Origin: Paratinospora sagittata
Lineage: Eukaryota; Streptophyta; Magnoliopsida; Ranunculales; Menispermaceae
Assembly: GCA_035771175.1 (NCBI GenBank)
Contig: CM069597.1
Span: forward strand, 7,847,001-7,911,000
Reading direction: 5' to 3'
Length of the DNA stretch: 64,000 bases
The position numbers and the translations under genes are program-made. Shown here one piece after another: positions 1 through 11,400 of this stretch (positions are counted from its first letter, which is position 1; every line of letters begins with the position of its first letter). The notes under the pieces are model-generated. The model did not search any database, was not told the origin of the DNA, and worked only from the letters and a program-made list of their open reading frames with translations.

Positions 1-278
1 GAGTGAAACGAAGTTATTTTAGAGTGAACATGGTTAATAGATTTACATCATTATAAGTTAGATTTTAATATTTTGACATGAATCATGTTTAAAAAAAATA
101 TTAAATATTAAACATAATTTATTTGAATTCAGGCAAAGTTATTTTAGTGTGAATAAGTATAAACATAGTTAATAAGTTCACATCATTAATAAATATTGTT
201 ATTATATTAATAATTACTAACAAATGCTACCGGTGACTTGACTTGTGACTTTGATGAAGAACTCGGATCAAATGATTA
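1..278 (+). repeat. Copia-1 5' LTR, left part (starts off the window)
   Basis: This stretch aligns with the 3' LTR of the same element at 7671-7972 plus 20971-21060. Shared blocks include a TTGACATGAATCATGTTTAA-like segment, the 'TTCACATCATTA' block and the 'GTGACTTGAC' block. The 3' LTR opens with a duplicated unit of about 150 bp, and position 1 falls inside the first unit, so roughly 100 bp of this LTR lie left of the window. The LTR continuity stops at the ATGATTA at 272-278 and resumes near 3489. Confidence 0.75.
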
Positions 279-1460
279 ATTTTTTTGAATCCCATTAATT
301 GCGAGTGTTTTTGGCCTTTCAAATTCTCTGTCAACTCCTTTTTAGCTTTTTGAATAGTCTCTTAACCTTGGTATTAACCCACAGATAAAGCAATAAGTAT
401 TTAAGTATTATTATTTTTTTAGCTAAAAAAATAAACAATCATCATGGGTCTTTTAAGGCACCTAAAGCACTTAGCCCACCAATATAAAATCTTTTGTGAA
501 TAACTCACTTTTAGTTGGATGAGCCTCGTAGTGCTTCACCTTTTAAAGTCTCCTTTTTAATAAGTGATATATATATATATATATAGGCCCTTACTACACC
601 TTTTTAACTCAATCGAAATGTTTCTCCTTTCTCGGCCACCTCGTGCCTTATCTGTACACATGGGACCCATATATATAAGTGTCTACATGAGACATATACA
701 TTCCAAACCAATGGCCATGACCCATGAAGGCATGATTCTCCTCCCTTTTAAGAGCCGCACTAGGTATGTTATCTTATACATGGCATATTTATAATTTGTT
801 TCTCCCAAACATGAATTTTTAGAACCTAAAATTGTAATAATAATTCTTTTCTGTGTTTACTTTTCTATTCTTTATTTTTTAAACAAAAAAAATTCTTTAA
901 ACCTTTCAAGTAAATAAGAAAAAAACAACGAAATTAAACGACATGAATTATAGCATACGTCATTAAAATAAGGGAAGTGATCACCACCCTTTTAAATTCC
1001 ACTTGCCTAAACATTTTGAATAATCTCAAGGAATAATTTGGTTTATTATATATAATCAAGGTTTCCCATTTTGTATTTTGCGAATTTTCTAGTCTTTATT
1101 CTTGACTCACATTTTGTGTATTTTGTATCATGTTCAGTTCGTGAATGCTAAGGTGCTTTGGAATGCTACCCAATAAATATGAGCTCATTGGAATGCTAAG
1201 GAATAATTAACGTGATTTTATTATTAGCTCTAGGAATAATTTGGTTTATTATATATAATCTGTGATTGTTCAGAAAATATGATCATAATAATGTTAAGGT
1301 GCTTTGGAATGGTATCTAGGAGGGGCTTTTAACTTGATTACCCTTAAAAAATAAATTTTTTTTACAAATGCCATTAAAATCTAAATAATGACTGTTTTGC
1401 CCTAGTTTGACTATTCAAAGCCTAGTCAGCCGACACACAAGCGCCACGTGGGCGGGGGAG
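279..1460. other. AT-rich stretch without recognisable gene
   Basis: I see no coding homology here. It has a short (AT)n tract at 567-585. It also contains an imperfect direct repeat: the block AGGAATAATTTGGTTTATTA occurs at about 1030 and again at about 1232, and AAGGTGCTTTGGAATG occurs at about 1149 and 1296. Either this is an insertion in the Copia-1 5' LTR or part of a longer LTR that the 3' copy has lost. Confidence 0.4.
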
Positions 1461-1466
1461 CTGGAG

Positions 1467-1675
1467 CAGTTAAGAAGGCGTCTTTTGAAAAGACGCTTTC
1501 TTTTGTCATTTTTTTTTGTATGGAAGGCGTTTTATCAAAAGACGCCTTCCCTAACAAAAAAAAATTTCTTTTTCAAATTGAAGGCGTCTTTCATAAAGAC
1601 GCCTTACCTAATTTTTTTTTTTCTATAGAAGGCGTCTTTCAATGGAAAACGTCTTTTTAAAAGACGCCTTCCATA
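1467..1675. repeat. Cluster of hairpin-forming GGCGTCTTT/AAAGACGCC repeats
   Basis: The segment carries repeated inverted pairs of AAGGCGTCTTT and AAAGACGCCTT (near 1475-1500, 1525-1550, 1582-1606 and 1630-1672), separated by T-rich spacers. Each pair can form a stem. Subterminal regions of plant CACTA transposons often have such phased short inverted repeats, so a CACTA remnant is a plausible reading. I found neither the CACTA terminus nor a transposase, so the family is unassigned. Confidence 0.45.
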
Positions 1676-1726
1676 CATATTTTTTTTTATTTTTTTTTGT
1701 ACTTGTGTCAATCAATTGAGAGGGAG

Positions 1727-2039
1727 CACGTGGTTTTTTTTTTACCCGACCACATTCAGCGCGTCCCACTATCCTCCCACGATCCCCTGGAGGCGATGAA
1801 ACCCCATTCTCATGCCCGGTTGAATTTTTGGATCCCCATACGGAATTCAAGTTTAAATGAAAAACCAAAGCTTTTACTAAACTGTTCGGCCTCACCGAAT
1901 CTAAACCACGTGGTTTTCTTTTACCCGACCACTTTTAGCTCGTCCCACTATCTTCCCACGATCCCCCAGAGGCGACGAAACCCCATTCCCATGCCTGGTT
2001 GAATTTTTGGACCCCCATCCGGAATTCAAGTTTAAATGA
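1727..2039. repeat. Direct duplication, two ~134-bp units at 180-bp spacing
   Basis: Unit 1 (1727-1860) and unit 2 (1907-2039) both begin CACGTGGTTTT and end AATTCAAGTTTAAATGA. They share the ACCCGACCAC, CGTCCCACTATC and GGCGA(T/C)GAAACCCCATTC blocks. They differ by scattered substitutions, mostly transitions. A 46-bp spacer separates them. It sits directly upstream of the integrase remnant; I see no coding role. Confidence 0.8.
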
Positions 2040-2040
2040 C

Positions 2041-2690
2041 AAATCGAGTGGAAGTGTGAGCATATTACGATGGACTTTGTAGTAGGACTGTCGTATTCCC
2101 CAAGACTACATGATGCTATCTGGGTTATAGTAGACCGCCTGATGAAGTCTACTCATTTTCTTCTGAAGAACACCAGGGATTCAGTGGACAAACTGAGTAG
2201 ATTGTATATACGTGAGATAGTCAGATTACATGGAGTGTCAGTATCGATAGTGTCAGATAGAGATCCGAGGTTCACCTCGACATTCTGGCAGGGCTTGAAG
2301 AGGCAGCTTGGCACTAGACTGAGTCTCAGTATCGACTTTCATCTTCAGACTAACGACCAGTCAAAGAAGTTGATTTCGATTTTAGAAGATGTGCTTCAAG
2401 TTTGTGTCTTAGAGTCCAGTAGGAGTTGGGAAGATTATGTACATTTGTGTGAATTTACGTACAACAACAGTTATCGGTCTAATATAGGTATAACTCCATT
2501 TGAGGCTTGTATGGTAGGCCATGTAGATCTCTTGTGTGTTGGGCGGAGATAGGAGATACCTCATTGATGAGACCAGTGTTTGTACAAGAGCACACAAAAA
2601 AAATCAAGCAGATCTGGTAAAATTTAATAGTTGCCCAAGACAGACAGAAAAGCTACGCTGATAATAGGCGCAGGACCTTAGAGTTTAAGT
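2041..2690 (+). pseudogene. Ty3/gypsy integrase fragment (solitary, different lineage from Gypsy A-D)
   Basis: A 160-codon frame from the ATG at 2070 matches the Ty3/gypsy integrase core: DFVVGL, then DAIWVIVDRL with the first catalytic Asp region, then the [11 protein letters not shown] block with the second Asp, then the FTYNNSYRSNIG block. The frame stops at 2550, but homologous residues continue in another frame to about 2690 (the Q-R-Q-K-S-Y-A-D region). It has only moderate similarity to the integrases of the four gypsy copies elsewhere in the window, so it is a separate family. No LTR, RT or gag flanks it. It is a dead fragment. Confidence 0.85.
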
Positions 2691-3200
2691 TTTTTTCATT
2701 TCATAAATCCCTAAATTTTCCTAAATTTTCTAGGAAGCAAACATATCAATTTTAAAATCATGTGCATAATTTAAGATCATTATAATTAAATTTCTCATTA
2801 CGCAATATTTGTGTTAATTGTAAAAAAAATAAATGCATGAGAATTTGATCATGATAGAGCATATGGGCATTACGAGCCTAGAGATCATCAATTTAGAGAA
2901 GTCATCATACCACTTGGTTTCATGACACGTGACTTCATCCCATTCATTTATCATTTGAGTAGAAATTTTGTGAATCCCGAGGAGCATTTACGGTTGCGAT
3001 GGAAGTTGGAGGAATCTCAAGTCAAAAAGAACACATGGTACACATGGTACACATGGAGACATCTTCATCGTCATCATCATCTTGTAGCAGATTTTGAGAA
3101 TAATCTAAGGGATGAGTTTGAATTTATGAGATAACCAAGGTTGATAGTGATTAGTCAAAAGGAATCCTAAGATTCCCTCTTATTTCTCTTTTCTCTAAAC
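2691..3200. other. Unassigned AT-rich segment
   Basis: A 70-codon open frame (2922-3134) is present but matches nothing I recognise; its Trp/Tyr and His repeats come from short tandem repeats (ACATGGTAC three times near 3032-3056; CATCGTCATC near 3066). I do not call it a gene. Confidence 0.3.
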
Positions 3201-3752
3201 CACCTCATGCTCCTATGTTCCCCACTATGCATAACTACATATCACCTTTAATTTGAATTTGCTACCATCTTATACAACAAGTTTATGGGAGCATGAGCCA
3301 CTTGTACCATTCATCCACATCACCTATTTAGACCACCTCCCATTGGCTCATTTTCTATTTTGATCATCTATATAAACCCCTCAAATCCACACTTGAGGGC
3401 ATTTCAATTTTTCATTTTCTCTCTTAATCACTTATGAGTTCTCCATACCTCTCCAATTTTTATTTTTCACTTTTATTTTTGTTCTTTTATGATTAGGAGT
3501 TCTCTTAATCACTTAGGAGTTCACCAAAATGAGATTATTGATTATGAGTATCTTGTTGTAATAATTATTGCGTTTTAGCTTTAGAGTGTTATAAATATTG
3601 CATGTATGTTTCAATTCATGTGTTGAAGAATTGCACAAGTTCAAGTGCCTAGCTTTAAACATTTTTCATCCCTTTTCAACTCTAAGTTTTTTCTCCTCTT
3701 CATCAATATTTTTTCTTATTTTAAAGTTTCTATGCTCACTATGTCTCCAACA
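3201..3752 (+). repeat. Copia-1 5' LTR, right part with promoter
   Basis: From about 3520 to 3752 the sequence matches the end of the 3' LTR at 21080-21316 (ACCAAAATGAGATTATTGAT, then TTTCCTCATCAATATTTT-like blocks, then CTCACTA). It ends ...CCAACA immediately before a primer-binding site. A TATA box (TATATAAA at 3369-3376) followed by a C/T-rich segment looks like the LTR promoter. The 3201-3490 part has no counterpart in the 3' LTR, so either it is U3 sequence deleted from the 3' copy or the 5' LTR has gained it. The left boundary is uncertain. Confidence 0.6.
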
Positions 3753-3754
3753 AG

Positions 3755-3766
3755 TGGTATCAGAGC
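3755..3766 (+). promoter_or_regulatory. Primer-binding site (initiator-Met tRNA), Copia-1
   Basis: TGGTATCAGAGC is the standard plant retrotransposon PBS, complementary to the 3' end of initiator tRNA-Met. It lies two bases after the LTR terminus ...CCAACA and 13 bases before the gag ATG. Confidence 0.9.
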
Positions 3767-3779
3767 ATAATCAGTTTCA

Positions 3780-6700
3780 ATGGCTTCCAACAACAACAAC
3801 AACAACATGCTGCAACCCCAACTTCCCAAGTTCAATGAGAAAAATTATACTTAATGGAGTATTCAAATGAAGGTGTTGTACAAGTCACGAGACTTGTGGG
3901 ACATAGTATAAACTGGCTATGTTGAATTGAAAAATCAAGTTGGTCTCATCCACCAACAAACCAATGAGTTGAAGGTGAATCGAAAGAAGGATAACAAGAC
4001 ACTTTATTTTATCTTCCAACTAGTAGATGAATCAGTGTTCAAAAGGATTTCATCAACCACTTCAGCAAAACAAGCATGGGATATTATTTACAACGCATAC
4101 AAGGGAGAAAATAAAGTAAAAATGGTAAGACTACAATCTTTACGTGGTGAATTTGATACCATACACATGAAGGACTGCGAAACAGTGGAAGACTACTCAA
4201 TCGGGTCATTGCCATAGTGAACCAACTAAGGCAAAATAAAGAAAATATTGAAGATCAAAAAGTTGTAAAAAAAATTCTCCAAAGCATGCCCCGAAAGTTC
4301 AAGTACGTTGTTGTTGCAATAGAAGAATCTAAAGACCTTTCTACAATGTCTTTAGAAGCTTGATGGGGTCATTACAATCTCATGAGCTTTAGTTCAACAA
4401 TTCGACTCTTCTCTTTTAGAACAAGCATTCCAAACACAAGTATCTTTCAGAGGAGGTTCTAGAGGAAGAAGAGGAAGTTACAAAAATTGTAGACGAAGAA
4501 GAAGCCAACAAAACCAACGTGAGCAACAAAAAGATGACACTTCATATATGTCATCTAGAGGAGGAAGATGGCGAGGACGAGGACGAGGACGAGGACACGG
4601 AAGCAACCGAGGAAGGAGATATAATCAGAGATAAATTTAATGCTACAATTGCAACAAGTTTGAGCATTATCAATATGAATGCCGAACAAAAAATAATGAT
4701 TCTCAAAATGTCTTAATGCAAGAAAAAAAAACAAGATCACGATGAAGGAGCAATATTTCTTGCTTGCACTACTTAGGAGGAAAATAAAGATGAAATTTGG
4801 TATCTTGATAGTGGTTGTAGTAACCATATGACGAGGAATCGAAATGCATTTATAACTTTGGATGAATTTATCCAAAGTGAAGTGAGAACGGGAGATGACA
4901 AAATGCTTCAAATCAAAGGAAGCAGTGACATCTTGGTGAATACCAAACAAGGTACAAAACATATTTCTAATGTTTTCTTTGTACCTGGCCTCAAACACAA
5001 TCTTCTTAGTGTTGGGCAATTGCTCTTAAAGCAATATAATGTAAAGTTTGACAATGATGCATGTGAGATCAAAGAGAAAAGCAATACTTTTATTGTTCAA
5101 GAGAAAATGACTCCGAACAAGATGTTTTCCTTAAAGATCAGAGATAAATCATTTTCATGCTTTAGTACAATTGTGAAGACCCATCATGGCTATGACATTT
5201 GAGATTTGGACATTTGAGTTTTAAAACTTTAACTCATATGTACAAACATCACATGGTGAGTGGCATGCCCCACATTCACCAACCCGATCAAGTATGTGAA
5301 GGATGTGCACTTGGAAAGCAACATCGAGAGTCATTTCCAAACAAAAGCACATGGGGAGCATCACGATGTCTTGAGCTTGTTCACATAGATTTATATGGAC
5401 CAATGCAAACAACATTTTTTGGAGGTAACCAGTATTTTCTTACATTTATTGATGATTATAGCAGAAAAACATGGGTTTATTTTTTGAAGGAAAAAATCAT
5501 AAGTTTATAAATACTTCAAAATCTTCAAATCCATAGCTGAAAATGAATACGATTACTCAATCAAGACCTTACGCTCTAATCGTGGTGGAGAGTATGTCGC
5601 ACTCTCAAATTTCGTAAAGGAGCATGGTATTCGATATCAACTCATTGTTCATTATACCCCTCAGCAAAATGAAGTTGCTAAAAGAAAGAACAGAGTCATC
5701 ATGGAATTAACAAGAAGTATGTTGAAAGCGAAAGGTATGTCAAACACTTTTTGGGCTGAAGCAGTTGCATTCACAATATATTTTTTAAACCATGCCTTCA
5801 CAAAAAAGGTGTTCGTGAAATGATGCCGTATGAAGCATGGGGCGGTTACAAGCCTAATGTTAGCCATCTTTGTATATTTGGGAGCATTGGCTTATTCGCA
5901 TGTACCTGATGCCACGAGAAGTAAACTTGATGACAAATTTGAGAAGTGTATACTTGTAGACACCAAACAAAAATCCGTTATCATATATGAAGAAGAACTA
6001 GAAAGCCAGAATGATAATCACAGTGGTGTGAATGATCCATCCTCATCTACATCTTCGTCATTATCTTCCTCAAGTGATGATGACTCTCCTCCAAGAAAAT
6101 TTAGAAGAATTTCTTGTATCTATGAGTCAACAAGGGAATTGTCAGATGATGATTTGACAAATTTTGCTCTTTGTCGATGCTGATCTAATCACTTTTGAAG
6201 AAGCTTCACAACACACAAAGTGGAAACAAACAATAGATCAAGAAATTGATTGCATTCGAAAAAATGAAACTTGGGAGCTAATTGAGTCAAGTGGGTTTAC
6301 AAAACCAAATTAAATTTACAAGGCCAAGTTGAAAAGTACAAAGCACGATTCGTGGCAAAAGGCTATAAGCAAAAACATGGGATTGACTACCAAAAAGTAT
6401 TTGCTCCTGTAACACGTCTTGAAACAATCCGGTTAGTCCTTGCTTTGGCAGCACAACATGGCGGGCGCATCCATCAAATGGATGTCAAATCAACATTTTT
6501 AAATGGAATTATTAAAGAAGAAGTTTATATTGATCAACCCCTAGTTACGTCAAAAAAGGTGAAAAAATTAAAGTGTGCAAATTGAAGAAAACACTTTATG
6601 GGCTGAAACAAGCTTCTCGTGCGTGGTACAACAAAATTGACAACTATTTCCTCAAGAATGGTTTCAAGAAATGTCCATATGAACATACTTTTTACATCAA

Positions 6701-7663
6701 AGAAGGTATAGACGGTGATATTCTTATTGTTTGTTTACATGTTGATGATTTGATTTTTACCGACAATAGTGGCCAAATGTGTACTAATTTCAAGAATTCA
6801 ATGATGAATGAATTTGAGATGACGAATATGGGGTCTTCTTCATTTCTTTCTTGGAATTGAGGTGCGGCAAAGTCAATAAGACATCTTCATATTTCAAAAG
6901 AAGTATGCAAATGATTTATTGAAGCGATTCAAGATGGAAGGTGCAAAACCCGTAGGCACTCCTATGGAATTTGGCCTAAAGTTAAAAAAGTCTATCGAAA
7001 CCTTGTTAGAAGTCTCATGTATTTAACTGCAACAAGACCATATCTCACTTTTACAGTTAGCATGATCAACAGATTCATGGAAACACCAAAGACAAGTCAT
7101 TGGGAAGCTGGTAAAAGAATTTTGAGGTATGTTCGTGGCACACTGGATCATGACATATTTTACAAAAAAGGTTGATTAACCATGTTTGGTTGGTTACAGT
7201 GATAGTGATTGGGGTGGTAGTACTAATGATTGCAAAAACACAGTTGGTTATGTTTTCAACATTAGCTTCGGTGCAATCTCACGGGCCTCCAAAAAGCAAA
7301 CATGTGTAGCTATTTCCACTCCCAAAGCAGAATATTTGTCTTTGGCAATTAATGGTAGGTTGTCAAGCACTTTGGTTGAGATGGGTTCTACAAGAGCTCA
7401 AGCAAGCTCCAGTGGAACCAACAACTTTGTTTTGTGATAACAAATCTGCGATTGCTCTTACCAAAAATCCAGTATTCCATGGCAAGAGCAAACATATTAG
7501 AATTAAATATCACTTTCTACGAGATTTAGTCAAGAATGGCGATGTTATCATCAAGTATTGTAAAACCCATGACCAAATGGCTGACATCTTTACGAAGGCA
7601 TTGAAGACGGAGAATTTCTTGAAGCTCAAGCAAGCACTTGGAATTGTTCAAAGTCTAACTTAA
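3780..7663 (+). pseudogene. Copia-1 gag-pol (Ty1/copia), degraded
   Basis: Domain order is gag, protease, integrase, RT, RNase H, which defines Ty1/copia. Gag starts at the ATG at 3780 (Met-Ala-Ser, then six Asn) and is stopped by TAA at codon 25 (3852). An RG-rich segment (about 4560-4625) precedes a CX2CX4HX4C zinc knuckle at 4641-4682. The protease motif WYLDSGCSNHM is at about 4797. The integrase shows HIDLYGP and IDDYSR (5370-5470), but the third catalytic position reads VAKRKNR (about 5673), so the usual Glu is Lys. RT follows with QMDVKSTFLNG and LHVDDLIF (6350-6860), and RNase H with DNKSAI and the terminal ADIFTKAL motif (7430-7610). Several frameshifts and stops separate these blocks. 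It cannot make a polyprotein. Confidence 0.92.
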
Positions 7664-7670
7664 AGGGAGA
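7663..7670 (+). promoter_or_regulatory. Polypurine tract, Copia-1
   Basis: AAAGGGAGA runs from the pol stop codon up to the LTR start TGTTAAAGAC at 7671. This is the expected position of the plus-strand primer. Confidence 0.8.
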
Positions 7671-7972
7671 TGTTAAAGACAAGTTAGATTTGAACATTTT
7701 GACAGGAATCATGTTTAAGGGGGAATGTTATATATTAAACATGATTCATTCGGAGCCAAGTGAAGTCATTTTAGCGTGAACAAGTGTGAACATGACTAAT
7801 AGGTTCACATCATTAGTAGGGATGTTAAAGACAAGTTAGATTTGAACATTTTGACATGAATCATGTTTAAGGGAAAATATTAGATATTAAACATGATTTA
7901 TTTGGATCCAAGCAAAGTCATTTTAGTGTGAACATGGCTAAAAGGTTCACATCATTAGTAGGTATCATTTGT
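7671..7972 (+). repeat. Copia-1 3' LTR, left part, with internal ~150-bp tandem duplication
   Basis: The LTR begins TGTTAAAGACAAGTTAG directly after the PPT. The same opening recurs at 7823, giving two units of about 150 bp (7671-7822 and 7823-7970) that share the TTGACA(G/T)GAATCATGTTTAA, CATTTTAG(C/T)GTGAACA and GGTTCACATCATTAGTAGG blocks. The 5' LTR has the same duplication. The LTR is cut at 7972 by Copia-2 and resumes at 20971. Confidence 0.85.
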
Positions 7973-8323
7973 TGAGATTTATGCAGTGGAACAAACACAA
8001 ACACGCATACACACAGATGCAAATCAAAGCAACAAGAAGAACATACACAGATTTATGTGGTTCGGCGAAGATCCGCCTACGTCCACTGGAGATGAAGATT
8101 TTACTTATATGGGAGAATCTAGTACAATACTTACAATGTCTTTCTATTTTCACTCTTACCTCTCAATCTCCAATACTAGGTATATATAGAGAGCTATAGA
8201 CTTAGTTTTCAATTCAGACTGGGAAAGTTTCCTACTCAGTCCAGGAAACTAATAAAATAAAAACTCATAAAATTGGAAGTCCTTGGGCCCACAAAGTGGC
8301 CGAGCCACATACCATACATAACA
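7973..8323 (-). repeat. Copia-2 3' LTR
   Basis: A 351-bp LTR. It shares the GATTTATGCAG, CAGATTTATGT(G/A)GTTCGG, GATCCGCCTACGT and CTAGGTATATATAGAG blocks with 20604-20970. On the minus strand a polypurine tract (GCCAAGGTGGAGAT, + coordinates 8324-8337) abuts its TGTTATG start. The two LTRs differ at many sites, the 20604 copy being enriched in A/T changes, so insertion is old. Confidence 0.9.
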
Positions 8324-8402
8324 ATCTCCACCTTGGCGAGGACCACCACAAGCCACTAGCCAATCAACCAATCAAAATCTCTAAACGCGCCCCTCCAGGC
8401 GC

Positions 8403-11400
8403 TCAAGACTGTAGGATATTGATCAAGTTCAAGCAATGCTTAAACTTGACCGCTGGGACTGTCTTTGTTAGCATATTTGTAGGATTATCATTGGTACTGA
8501 TCTTCTGTAAAAAAATCTCACCATCTTCGATAATCTCACGAACAAAATGGAAACGAACATCAATATGCTTGGTCCTGGCATGATGTCCTTGGTTCTTAGC
8601 CAAGTGAATGACATTCTGACTGTCACAATGAACCAGTACACTTTCTAGGGTAATTCCCAAGTCACCAATCAAATCTCAGAGCCATAAAGCCTCCTTCACA
8701 ACCTCTGTCACTACCATATACTCTGCCTTAGTAGTAGACAAAACGATTATAGACTGCAACATACACCTCCAACTGATAGGACCACGTGCCAAAGTAAACA
8801 CGTACCCTATAGTGGAACGTTGCTTGTCTAAATCACCAGCATAATCAGAATTCACATATTCACTGACAAGTGAACCTGTACCACTGTCTCACTAGAAAAT
8901 CAATCCTACATCCAATGTACCTTGAAGCTACCGCAAAAACCATTTCACTGCTTGCCAATGTTATTTTTCAAGATCTGCCATATATCTACTGATAACACTC
9001 ACTGCATGTGAAATGTCTGACCTAGTGCACACCATAGCATACATCAAGCTACCCACTGCACTAGCATATGGAACATGACTCATGTACTCATGCTCATTAT
9101 TGGTGCTCGGAGACATTTGTTAAAAGTCGAAAATGAGCTGCCAATGGAGTACTCACTGGCTTAGAGTTCTCCATTTCAAACCTTGAAAGAACACTCACTG
9201 CATGTGAAATGTCTGACCTAGTGCACTTCCTCTGTGACAAATATAACTTGCCATTTTTTTTCTCTATGTATCTCCATACCAAGAATATTCTTAGCTGCAC
9301 CCAAATCTTTCATCTCAAACTCCTGACTCAGTTGAGATTTTAACATGTTGATCTCTTTCATGCTCTTAGCAGCAATTAGCATGTCATCAACATAAAGAGT
9401 AAATAAACATAAGAGCCATCTAGAAGCTTTAGAAAGTAGACACAATTGTCATACTTGCTCCTCATGTATCCCTACCTGATCATGAAGGTGTCAAACTTCT
9501 TATACCACTGTCTGGGTGACTGCTTAAGCCCATATAACAACTTTTTCAATTTGCACACATGATCACTCTTACCAGCAACCTCAAAGCCTTCAGGCTGTTT
9601 CATGTAAATTGTCTTATTCAAGTCCCCATGCAAGAAAGTTGTCTTGACATCCAATTGCTCCAACTCCAAGTCAAATAACGTAACCAATGCCAACAATACT
9701 CAGATAAAAGTGTGCTTCACAACGGGAGAAAACACTTCATTGTAGTCCATGCCTTTTCTCTGAGCATACCCTTTGGCAACCAATCTTGCCTTATATCTCA
9801 CACTGTCAGATCCTGGATGACCATCTTTCCTGGAATACACTCATTTGCACCCAATAGCCCGTTGACCCTCAGGTAATTCTACAAGTTCCCAAGTTTGGTT
9901 CTTCATCAATGAGTCCATCTCATCCTCCATGGCTTCTTTCCATCTTTCAGAACAACTGTTACTTATTGCCTCCCTGAAAGTGGAAGGATCATCTCCATCC
10001 GCTATCAATGCATATGCCACCATGTCTTCGAATCCATAGCGAACTAGTGGTTTAATTGTTCTCTTAGCGTTACCACTAGCTAAGGATTTCTACTGTTGTT
10101 GCTGGTGTTCACTGTCTCCTCCACATTACTCTTTGATTTTTCTCCTAGAGTATTGAACTCCACCTGCACAGAATCACCCTTATCCTCCTTCTGAGAATCC
10201 ATTTGCTTACCAAACATTAAAGCAAACTCATTAAATGTCACACCCCTGCTAATCACAATCTTATGCAAATTAGGACATTATAACCTGTATCCTTTCATTC
10301 CATCTGCATAACCCAGAAATATGGATTTCTTAGCTCTGGGATCAATCTTACTTTCCTTGACATGATAGTAAGCTGGACATCCAAACACTCTCAAAGAACT
10401 GTAATCAGCAACATTACCAGACCATACCTCAAGGGGAGTCTGACAGTCAATAGTTGTAGATGGTGATCTGTTAACAAGGAAACAAGCTGTATTCACTGAT
10501 TCTGTCCAGGATTCTCTATCCAACCAGCATTGAATAACATACACCGCGCCCTCTCCAGTAGAGTACGGTTCATCCTCTCTGCAAGTCCATTCTGCTGTGG
10601 TGTTCCCTTGACAGTGAAGTGTCTCTCAATGCCTTCATGCTCGCAAAACTCTGAGAATGTTTTACTGGTGTATTCACCACCATTATCGGTTCTTAACCTC
10701 TTGATGCTTCTTCCAGTTTGCTTCTCAACTTTTGTCTTTCATTTCTTAAAGGCCTCAAACACTTCATCCTTACTTTTCAGTATTTTCACCCATACCATAC
10801 GTGAAAAACCATTAATAAAGGAAACAAAAGAAAGACCCCACACATCTGAATGGATATAATCCAGAGTACCTCTGGTGTGGTGAATTACCTTGTTGAACTT
10901 AACTCTACATTATTTTCCAAACACACAATGCTCACAGAATACAACTTCTCAACCTTACTCTTCCCAAGTAAGCTTTTTTGACTCAACACCTCAAGTCTCA
11001 TTTGACTCATATGCCCTAATAACATATGCAACAACTGAATATCTGTTGAGCCACTATCTGAAGATGTAGACATCGTTGTACTGCCTGTAACTGTATGCCC
11101 TGATAACACATACAAGTTACGAAGTTACTTGTTTTTCATAACCACCAGTGCACCTCTGATTACATTTAGAACTCCACCTTCAGCTACAATCCTGCAGCCC
11201 TGCGAATCTAAGGTACCCACAGAAATAAGATTCTTGACCTATGTCAAAGTCCTCACAACACCATCATGCATCTTGATCTTCATTGTTCCTATCCCTACTG
11301 TCTTACAGGCCATATCATTCCCCATAAGTACAGTGCCACCGTTCACACTCTAATAAGAAGCGAACCAGTCCCTATGGGGACACATATGATATGAACAACC

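Noticed and set aside
564..794. 76-codon open frame on the + strand
   Set aside because: It starts in an (AT)n tract, has no recognisable motif and lies in a region without coding signals.
1697..2002. 101-codon frame across the 180-bp duplication
   Set aside because: Its internal repetition only mirrors the DNA duplication; no known domain.
2922..3134. 70-codon frame with Trp/His repeats
   Set aside because: The residues come from short tandem repeats (ACATGGTAC, CATCATCAT); no homology is evident.
4555..5019. 154-codon minus-strand frame
   Set aside because: It is antisense to the Copia-1 zinc knuckle and protease region and reads as a low-complexity shadow of the RG-rich segment.
10530..10859. 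109-codon + strand frame
   Set aside because: It is the reverse of the Copia-2 integrase coding region.
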